Below are positions 1-5,700 of a stretch of 6,093 nucleotides of DNA, piece by piece. The position numbers and the translations under genes were made by a program. The stretch lies in the NCBI GenBank assembly GCA_900548955.1, contig URMQ01000103.1, positions 1-6,093 of the forward strand. Direction: 5' to 3'. The notes beneath the pieces were generated by a model that made no database searches, was not told the origin of the DNA, and saw nothing but the letters and a program-made list of their open reading frames with translations. The stretch's first letter is position 1, and every line of letters begins with the position of its first letter. The DNA is from an uncultured Eggerthella sp. Its GTDB lineage: Bacteria; Actinomycetota; Coriobacteriia; Coriobacteriales; Eggerthellaceae.

Positions 1-867
1 AAATATTTGGAACAAGAATCTGAATGCAGAAAATCCGACCGCAACATAGCAAAGCCTAAAGAATCTGAATGTAGTGAGACAAAGCATAATGAATCTGAAT
101 ACAGCGAAACAAACCGCAGCGAACCCGAGCACAGCAAAACAGCGTCAGGGCAAAACCAATTCCGCGCCACAACGCCAAACCTGCTTTACATTACAACACC
201 AAACCAGCTTCACACTGCAACACCAACCCAGCTTTATGTCTCGATACTATGCGGACACGGAAACAATGGCGGCGACGGCTGGGTTGTAGCGGACTATTTA
301 GCAAAAGCAGGCTACCACGTTGATTTGATTTCTTCTGTTTCCGCACAAGAGATAAAAGCGGAACCCGCCCATACCACCGCCTGCGAAATTGAGCATGGTA
401 TTAAATGCGAAATCGAGCACGAGGCAGAACGCAAGATCGCTGCTTCGCCTAAGAACAATCAAACAATTCATCTGCTTATTAATCCAACAAACGAAGAAGT
501 AGAAGCATCCCTTTCAAAAGCAGATCTTATTATTGATGCAATTCTGGGCACAGGATTTTCAGGCGATACCGTACGTGAGCCTTTCGCTACCTGGATTGAA
601 CTTGCTAATCAACAAAAAGTACGTGAAAAAGCGCACGAAAAAATACGCGACACCGAACATCTCGCTTGCAGTACACACAATGCGCGCATTATTGCAGCGG
701 ACGTTGCCAGTGGCTTTTCGGCACAAACAGGCACAGCGGCAAAACCTTGCATCAGGGCAGACCATACGGTAACCATGATTACTTTAAAAACAGGGCTCGT
801 TCAACCAAACGCCAAAACCTATTGCGGCACAATTCGTGTTGCTCCCTTGGCAGATTTTGACCTATAA
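1..867 (+). CDS. nnrE: NAD(P)H-hydrate epimerase (YjeF N-terminal domain family), 5' end outside the window
   Basis: The reading frame is open from base 1 and stops with TAA at 865-867. Residues are numbered from the TTG at base 7. Known family role: epimerises the S and R forms of hydrated NAD(P)H so that a partner dehydratase (NnrD) can restore the cofactor; probably cytosolic. Seen: the nucleotide-binding loop GHGNNGGDG at residues 83-91, DAILGTGFSG at 177-186, the DVASG motif at 232-236 with the probable catalytic Asp232, and ADHTVTMITLKTGL at 251-264, in the family order. The usual helical N-terminal segment is not visible, and the TTG at base 7 has no ribosome site, so the true start should lie upstream. 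The protein ends after the epimerase domain with no dehydratase domain, so it is a stand-alone NnrE. Oddity: three low-complexity insertions (residues about 5-77, 111-150 and 201-226), partly built from tandem repeats, separate conserved blocks that are normally close together. Function is confident; activity despite the insertions is inferred. Confidence 0.87.
   Translation, partial: KYLEQESECRKSDRNIAKPKESECSETKHNESEYSETNRSEPEHSKTASGQNQFRATTPNLLYITTPNQLHTATPTQLYVSILCGHGNNGGDGWVVADYLAKAGYHVDLISSVSAQEIKAEPAHTTACEIEHGIKCEIEHEAERKIAASPKNNQTIHLLINPTNEEVEASLSKADLIIDAILGTGFSGDTVREPFATWIELANQQKVREKAHEKIRDTEHLACSTHNARIIAADVASGFSAQTGTAAKPCIRADHTVTMITLKTGLVQPNAKTYCGTIRVAPLADFDL
16..150 (+). repeat. Imperfect 30-bp in-frame repeats in nnrE (four copies)
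   Basis: Copies begin at 16, 61, 91 and 121. The last three are adjacent with an exact 30-bp period, and a 15-bp insertion (46-60) separates the first from the second. Each encodes a ten-residue unit: ESECRKSDRN, ESECSETKHN, ESEYSETNRS and EPEHSKTASG. Copies 2 and 3 share about 21 of 30 bases, and the first ten bases GAATCTGAAT are identical in the first three copies. The encoded segment is polar and probably disordered. It lies upstream of the first strand of the Rossmann-like core. Confidence 0.8.
169..240 (+). repeat. 24-bp in-frame tandem repeat in nnrE (three copies)
   Basis: Three adjacent 24-bp units start at 169, 193 and 217. They encode TTPNLLYI, TTPNQLHT and ATPTQLYV. The last unit runs straight into the conserved strand and loop SILCGHGNNGGDG, so the final residues may serve as part of the core strand. 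The unit length and sequence differ from the 30-bp array just upstream, so this is a separate expansion. Confidence 0.8.
382..429 (+). repeat. 24-bp in-frame tandem duplication in nnrE (two copies)
   Basis: Units at 382-405 and 406-429 encode CEIEHGIK and CEIEHEAE. The first 14 or so bases of each differ at one wobble position (TGCGAAATTGAGCA against TGCGAAATCGAGCA). The pair sits in the second low-complexity insertion, between the strand YHVDLISS and the block leading to ADLIIDAILGTG. The insertion is charged and probably a surface loop. Confidence 0.7.
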
Positions 868-893
868 CCCCAGTTTTTCCGATTTTTGGCACC

Positions 894-1062
894 ACCCTGC
901 AGAAAAACCCCGAAAGTGAGAGATCCAAAAGCCACCGACGCGAAACAATCTCGCGAAAAATATCGTTAGTTACATGAATTTAATGCTTGATACGTTTTTT
1001 CAAAAAGAAGAGAGCCTCTTTCATCAAGAGACTCTCTCACTAACCGCATTTTTCTGCAGGGT
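894..1062. repeat. Inverted repeat with 30-bp imperfect arms
   Basis: The left arm (894-923, read on +) and right arm (1062-1033, read on -) both start with ACCCTGCAGAAAAA (14 bases, exact), then seven variable bases, then AGTGAGAGA (9 bases, exact). That is 25 of 30 positions with identical spacing, which is unlikely by chance. The right arm leads directly into the hairpin at 1009-1037, whereas the left arm is followed by unrelated sequence. It may be a repeated intergenic terminator module with one decayed copy, or the ends of a small palindromic element. No transposase is present and I see no target-site duplication. Confidence 0.65.
1002..1037 (-). terminator. Second leftward-facing hairpin terminator, possibly bidirectional
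   Basis: The stem pairs AGAGAG (1009-1014) with CTCTCT (1032-1037), then has one C-A mismatch, then CTCTT (1016-1020) with AAGAG (1026-1030), around the loop TCATC. On the - strand the hairpin is followed by TCTTTTTG (1008-1001), which fits an intrinsic terminator behind asd. On the + strand a T5 run occurs only 11 bases after the stem (1049-1053), so it may also stop nnrE transcription, less efficiently. Confidence 0.55.
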
Positions 1063-1076
1063 ACCCCCTTATTTTG

Positions 1077-1108
1077 AGAAAAAATTAGCCGCAGCGTTAG
1101 CTACGGCT
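1077..1108 (-). terminator. Intrinsic terminator of asd
   Basis: The hairpin arms are AGCCGCAGC (1087-1095) and GCTACGGCT (1100-1108), with one C-A mismatch and the four-base loop GTTA. On the - strand it is followed by AATTTTTTCTC (1086-1076), a classic U-tract. It lies about 75 bases after the asd stop codon. On the + strand it is followed only by ATTTATTG, so the leftward direction is favoured. Confidence 0.75.
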
Positions 1109-1183
1109 ATTTATTGAAGCTTATTTTACTGACAAAGCGAATGCGAGCAACGGTTGGCACAAGTATCAAAAGAACCAATCGCG

Positions 1184-2236
1184 CTATTCTGCTGACTGAG
1201 GCAAAAGCAGCAGAGCAATCTGAGTTGCATTCAATGCCGCACCCTTGCGAATCTGGTCTGCAACATTCCAGAAAGCAATACCATTTTCCACGGAAGGATC
1301 CTTGCGAATACGACCAACAAAGGCACCGTCAGTGCCTGCCAGCAAACCTGGCATTGGATATACGTTATTCGCAATATCATCCATTACCGTAATACCTGGA
1401 GCAACTTCAAGCGCTGCGCGTGCTTGCTCAACACTTACTGGACCTTCGAATTCAACATTAATCGATTCACCATGACAACGAAGAACAGGTACACGAACGC
1501 AGGTTGCTGCAACCTGAAGATTTTCGTCTCCCATAATCTTCTTGGTTTCAACCACCATCTTCCATTCTTCTTTCGTGGAAGCATCGTCCAGGAATACGTC
1601 GATGTGAGGAATGCAATTAAAAGCAATCTGATGAGCAAACGCATCAATCGTTAGCTCTTCCCCGTCAAGGAACTGACGAGTCTGTGCGTACAATTCGTCC
1701 ATTGCCTTAGCACCAGCGCCCGATGCTGCCTGATAGGTAGAAACAACGACACGCGTAATGCGAGACAGATCATACAAAGGCTTTAAGGCTGCTACCATTT
1801 GAATAGTAGAGCAGTTTGGATTAGCGATTACTCCATTATGCCATTCAATATCCTGAGGATTTACCTCTGGCACAATCAGAGGAACATCTTCGTCCATACG
1901 GAATGCACTTGAATTATCGATCATGATGGCACCCGCATCTACCACTGCCTGGCGGAACTGCTTAGACACTCCCGCACCCGCACTGAACAAAGCTATATCA
2001 ACGCCCTCGAATGCTTCTGGGGTCATTTCCTGAACAGTTAATTCCCCAGCAGGAACCTGACCGCAACCCTTAAAAGGAAGCTTCTTTCCTGCAGAACGTG
2101 CTGAAGCTAGAGCACGTACTTCACTTGCAGGGAAATCGAGATCATGAAGAACCTCGAGGAATTCATGACCAACCGCACCAGTTGCACCAGCTACTGCAAC
2201 AACAGGATTGGCAGGTATTTCCTTTGTCCAGGCCAT
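1184..2236 (-). CDS. asd: Aspartate-semialdehyde dehydrogenase
   Basis: This is a complete 350-residue protein, close to the usual family length. Known role: reduces L-aspartyl-4-phosphate to L-aspartate 4-semialdehyde with NADPH, the branch point to lysine/diaminopimelate, threonine and methionine; cytosolic. Seen: nucleotide-binding GATGAVG at residues 17-23, NSSAFRMD at 108-115, the active-site NPNCST at 139-144 with nucleophile Cys142, STYQAASGAG at 166-175, WKMVVETKKI at 225-234, the catalytic-His segment RCHGES with His255, GTDGAFVGRIRKD at 301-313, and RKGAALNATQIA at 330-341. The ATG is chosen because AAAGGAG (2249-2243 on the - strand) precedes it by six bases. The gene stops with TAG, followed by two leftward terminators, and is divergent from gltB with a 490-bp spacer, so it is probably monocistronic. 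Around the catalytic His I expected the commoner GHSES-like order and see CHGES instead; this looks like family variation rather than damage. Confidence 0.96.
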   Translation of the reverse strand: MAWTKEIPANPVVAVAGATGAVGHEFLEVLHDLDFPASEVRALASARSAGKKLPFKGCGQVPAGELTVQEMTPEAFEGVDIALFSAGAGVSKQFRQAVVDAGAIMIDNSSAFRMDEDVPLIVPEVNPQDIEWHNGVIANPNCSTIQMVAALKPLYDLSRITRVVVSTYQAASGAGAKAMDELYAQTRQFLDGEELTIDAFAHQIAFNCIPHIDVFLDDASTKEEWKMVVETKKIMGDENLQVAATCVRVPVLRCHGESINVEFEGPVSVEQARAALEVAPGITVMDDIANNVYPMPGLLAGTDGAFVGRIRKDPSVENGIAFWNVADQIRKGAALNATQIALLLLPQSAE

Positions 2237-2242
2237 AAAAAG

Positions 2243-2249
2243 CTCCTTT
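2243..2249 (-). promoter_or_regulatory. Ribosome binding site of asd
   Basis: The - strand reads AAAGGAG, then six bases (CTTTTT), then ATG. The match and spacing are strong and fix the start at 2236. Confidence 0.85.
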
Positions 2250-2262
2250 ATTCAAAACGTTT

Positions 2263-2291
2263 AATATAGTGGCAATCATCATCTCAGGTAA
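2263..2291 (-). promoter_or_regulatory. Candidate promoter of asd
   Basis: On the - strand TATATT (2268-2263) resembles a -10 box, with TTACCT (2291-2286) 17 bases upstream as a weak -35 box (three of six consensus positions). It would give a leader of roughly 20 bases holding the ribosome site. The weak -35 box, with the direct repeat just upstream of it, could mean activator dependence, but that is inference. Confidence 0.4.
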
Positions 2292-2299
2292 CGATAAAT

Positions 2300-2371
2300 A
2301 GCGATAGCCACGACCTAGCCTAGCAATACGCAGCGGCATCACAATCTAACCTAGCGATAGTCACAACCTAG
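2300..2371. repeat. 19-bp direct repeat upstream of asd
   Basis: AGCGATAGCCACGACCTAG (2300-2318) and AGCGATAGTCACAACCTAG (2353-2371) differ at two positions and start 53 bases apart, about five helical turns. Weaker echoes (AGCAATACGCAGCGG from 2322, AGCGGCATCACAATCTA from 2332) lie between them, so this may be a decayed tandem array. Its edge is nine bases upstream of the candidate asd -35 box, a position suited to a regulator site, though no known operator is recognised. Confidence 0.6.
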
Positions 2372-2516
2372 AGCTGTTCTAATTATCGTCTAACGTCATG
2401 CTCGCCATGATGATTGGGCTCATGATACTACGCTCCACTAAAGAGCGCATAAAAACTGCCCGTTTTGCGCAAATATTTCGGGGAATAGCGTCTCACCAGG
2501 ATTTTGTTAATCAAAC

Positions 2517-2541
2517 CGAAACAAAGCGAAACATTCCGAAA
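2517..2541. promoter_or_regulatory. Three CGAAA motifs at exact 10-bp spacing upstream of gltB
   Basis: CGAAA occurs at 2517-2521, 2527-2531 and 2537-2541; the first two are followed by C and the third by T. The one-turn spacing puts all three on the same DNA face, as in direct-repeat sites of response regulators. It is located about 190-210 bases before the gltB start. A regulatory role is inferred from spacing only. Confidence 0.3.
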
Positions 2542-2715
2542 TCTTCTTTAAACACGCAATTCGCGCAACAAATCGCATATAAAACTCCCTTGTCATCAGC
2601 GCATTTCTCTAAAACCTACCGCGATATTTTCGCCGTCGAATTAACGTAACTGAAACAAGCATGCAACGATCAAGACACAGTGCTTCCGTAGAGTAGTACC
2701 ACCTAAACAGGCGAA

Positions 2716-2721
2716 AAGAGG
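2716..2721 (+). promoter_or_regulatory. Ribosome binding site that sets the gltB start
   Basis: AAGAGG is followed by five bases (TATAC) and the ATG at 2727. This is a good site, whereas the in-frame ATG at 2865 has no properly spaced one. It therefore favours the long, repeat-bearing propeptide. Confidence 0.65.
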
Positions 2722-2726
2722 TATAC

Positions 2727-5700
2727 ATGAACAGCGAAGCAACGTGTGCAACCCCAGAACTGCGCACGCCCCCAACAAGGTGTGCAATCCCTGCAACATA
2801 CACGTCCTCGGCAACGCACGCAACCCCAGCGTGCACGCCCCCAGTACCATCCACACCTCCAGGAATGTATCGCAGCTCGTTTGAGCATGATGCTTGCGGT
2901 ATCGGAGCACTCGCAAACCTAAAGGGCGTGCGCTCCCACCAGATGGTCGACGATGCACTTTCCGTCCTTGTTAACTTAGAGCATCGCGGTGGAGTTGGCC
3001 TTGAACCAAATACAGGCGACGGTGCAGGCATCCTTCTTCAAATTCCCCATCGTTTCTTTCGTAAGGAAGCTCAAAAATACGGCAGCCTGTTACCCGACGA
3101 AGGCAACTACGGCGTTGCCATGCTCTTCTTACCCACTGACGAACATGGTCTTACTGAAGCCATGCGCGTCTTTGAAGATGGATGCATCTCCGAAGGTATC
3201 CCTCTGCTGTTTTGGCGCGACGTCCCTACCGACGCTCATGACCTAGATTCAGCAGCGCTCGAATGCATGCCTTCCATCAAGCAGGCATTCCTTGGTCGCC
3301 CTGCCGACTGCGAAACCACAGACGAATTTGAACGCCGCCTCTATACGTGTCGTCGCGTGATTGAAAAGCTTGCAAAGAAGACCTACAGCCTCAACGATAA
3401 AACCTTCTATGTATGCTCAATGAGTGCTCGCACCATTGTGTATAAAGGCATGCTTATTTCGACGCAGATGCGCGGCTTCTTCAAGGACCTCGATGATGCA
3501 TCGTGCGAAACCGCTATTGCCCTTGTTCATTCGCGCTATTCCACTAACACTACCCCTTCGTGGGAACGCGCTCACCCCAATCGCTACATCGTTCACAACG
3601 GCGAAATAAACACCCTGCACTGCAATATCAACTGGACCCGAGCTCGCGAACCTCATCTTTATTCTCCTGTCATGGGAGACAGCCTTACCAAGGTGCTTCC
3701 CGTATTCAATGGTGAAGGATCCGACTCGGCAATGCTTGATAATATGCTGGAATTCATCGTGATGAACGGCCGCAGCTTGCCACGCGCGGTATCAATGCTG
3801 CTTCCTGAACCATGGGACAAAAACCCTGCGCTTTCCAAAAAGCGAAGCGCCTGGGGTGAATATCAGTCAATGCTCACCGAAGCATGGGAAGGCCCTGCTG
3901 CGATTGCCTTTTCCGATGGTCGCATCATGGGTGCGGTACTTGATCGCAATGGACTACGCCCCGCACGTTACTACATAACCTCTGATGATCGCCTCATTCT
4001 TTCAAGCGAAACAGGCACGCTTGATATTGATCCGTCGAAGATCTTGAACGCAGGCAGCCTTGGCCCAGGTCAGATGTTGCTTGTTGATCCAACAGAAGGC
4101 CGCGTACTGTTCGATGACGAAATCAAAGAAAGTCTCGCGAACAAAGTACCGTATTTTGACTGGATTAATGCCGAAACGCGCAAGCTTGAAAGCCTTGTTG
4201 ATCAGGCAGGCGAATCGAATGACAGCTTACCTGATGGCAATCTAACGCTCAGCAAGCGACAAGCGGTGCACGGCTATTACTTTGATGATATTGAAGAAGC
4301 TATTATCCCCATGGCAGAAAAAGGAAAAGCGCCCCTCGCTTCGATGGGTACCGACACCCCTCTAGCCTGCCTGTCTGAACGTCCGCGCCGCTTCTTCCAT
4401 TATTTCAACCAGCTTTTTGCGCAGGTTACCAATCCACCTATTGATGCCTTGCGCGAATCACACCTAACTTCAACACTGCTCTACATTGGCAATCACGGCA
4501 ATCTTCTTGAAGATGCCCGCACCAATTGCCGCCTCATTCGCCTTGATAGCCCCATCCTTACGCAGGACGAATTCAATACGCTTGCAGAAATCGATAGGAA
4601 AGGCTTCAAGGGTACCAAGCTCTACGCTTCATATCCCGCAGGTAAAACCGCAGCAGATACTGATCCTCATGCGCTTCGCGATGCGCTCAACGCGCTGTGC
4701 GAACAGGCAGAACAGGCCATCCGCGCAGGCGTAAGTGTTCTTGCAATTTCTGATCGTGTATCTGAAGGCGAAATACCTATTCCCTCTCTTCTTGCGGTTT
4801 CGAGCATTCACAACCATCTGCTTCGTTGCGGACTGCGCACCCAAGCCGACCTAATAATTGAATGCGGCGATGCTATTACCGCGCACGATTTCGCAACACT
4901 TGTTGGTTATTCCGCATCAGGCATCTGCCCCTACCTTGCTCATGACACTATCACCTCTCTTGCTGATCGCTCTGTTCTTCCTATCAGCGCTGAAGAAGGC
5001 ATTGCAAACTACAACAAAGCAATTCTTTCAGGAATCGTTTCCATCATGTCCAAGATGGGCATCTCGACCATGCAGGGCTATCATGCGGCACAGATTTTCG
5101 AAGCAGTTGGCCTATCCGAAGAGTTTATCGACACCCACTTTACGGGCACGGTAAGTCGTATCGGAGGCCTTTCAATTGACGATCTTCAGCACGAATGCGA
5201 TCTGCACTACGCTGAAGCGCTTGATCAGATGCACTCTCCTGCCCCTGATCAGCTGCCAAGTTCTGGCATTACCACCTGGCGTCCGCGAGGCGAAGAGCAC
5301 TTGATTACACCAGAAGTTATTTCGCTTTTGCAGCACGCCGTGCGCACCAACGATGCCGCGCTCTTTGACGAATACAGCAAAGCGGTTCACCAAGCAGGCC
5401 GCACCATCGTACTGCGCGACTTACTGGAATTTGTTCCCACGCGCCCGTCTATTCCGCTGGAAGCGGTTGAACCAGCTTCCGAAATTGTAAAGCGATTCAA
5501 TACAGGCGCTATGAGCTACGGCTCCATTTCAAAAGAAGCGCATGAATGCCTTGCCATTGCTATGAATCGCTTAGGTGGTCGCTCGAATTCTGGCGAAGGT
5601 GGCGAAAACCCCGCACGCGAAACCCCACTTCCTAATGGTGACAGCAAATGCAGCGCCATCAAGCAGATTGCTTCGGGCAGATTCGGCGTAACAAGTCGCT

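Larger units (their letters stand above)
868..1183. other. Gene-free convergent spacer between nnrE and asd
   Basis: About 316 bp lie between the nnrE stop and the asd stop, which point at each other. I see no coding frame with a ribosome site. The spacer holds an inverted repeat (arms 894-923 and 1033-1062) and two hairpins (1009-1037 and 1087-1108). The stretch 924-1008 is AT-rich and contains nothing I recognise. The stretch 1109-1183, just after the asd stop on the - strand, also shows no feature. Confidence 0.7.
2237..2726. other. Gene-free divergent spacer between asd and gltB
   Basis: This 490-bp region separates the two divergent starts. Besides the asd promoter region and direct repeat, it holds the ten-base palindrome TTTGCGCAAA (2464-2473), the phased CGAAA trio (2517-2541) and the gltB ribosome site. 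A TATAAA at 2578-2583 could be a -10 box for gltB, but the correctly spaced upstream bases are a poor -35, so no gltB promoter is called. An 83-codon frame at 2398-2649 has no ribosome site and no recognisable protein. I recognise no riboswitch or T-box. Confidence 0.6.

Noticed and set aside
7..9. TTG as the true start of the nnrE gene
   Set aside because: Only six bases precede it, none forming a ribosome site; the frame is open to the left edge, and the family's N-terminal helices are missing from the visible part.
16..240. CRISPR-like array
   Set aside because: Repeats are degenerate, adjacent without unique spacers, and in frame with a conserved protein.
1114..1392. 92-codon + frame overlapping the end of asd
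   Set aside because: Shadow of the well-supported asd gene; composition is not protein-like.
2237..2300. Lysine riboswitch in front of asd
   Set aside because: The likely leader is only about 20 bases and no conserved riboswitch core is visible.
2431..2454. Small hairpin CGCTC/GAGCG as a terminator
   Set aside because: Only five base pairs and no T-run; it lies between divergent genes, where no transcript is expected to end.
2398..2649. 83-codon open frame on + in the asd-gltB spacer
   Set aside because: No ribosome site before the ATG and no recognisable protein pattern; the frame spans likely regulatory DNA.
2865..2867. In-frame ATG as the gltB start, giving a 10-residue propeptide
   Set aside because: It aligns better with short family propeptides, but AGGA lies immediately before the ATG with no spacing, whereas ATG 2727 has AAGAGG at a five-base spacing. 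Kept as the alternative.
2609..3031. 140-codon antisense frame over the gltB start
   Set aside because: It mirrors the gltB coding sequence and its GC-rich repeats; no family resemblance and no plausible ribosome site.
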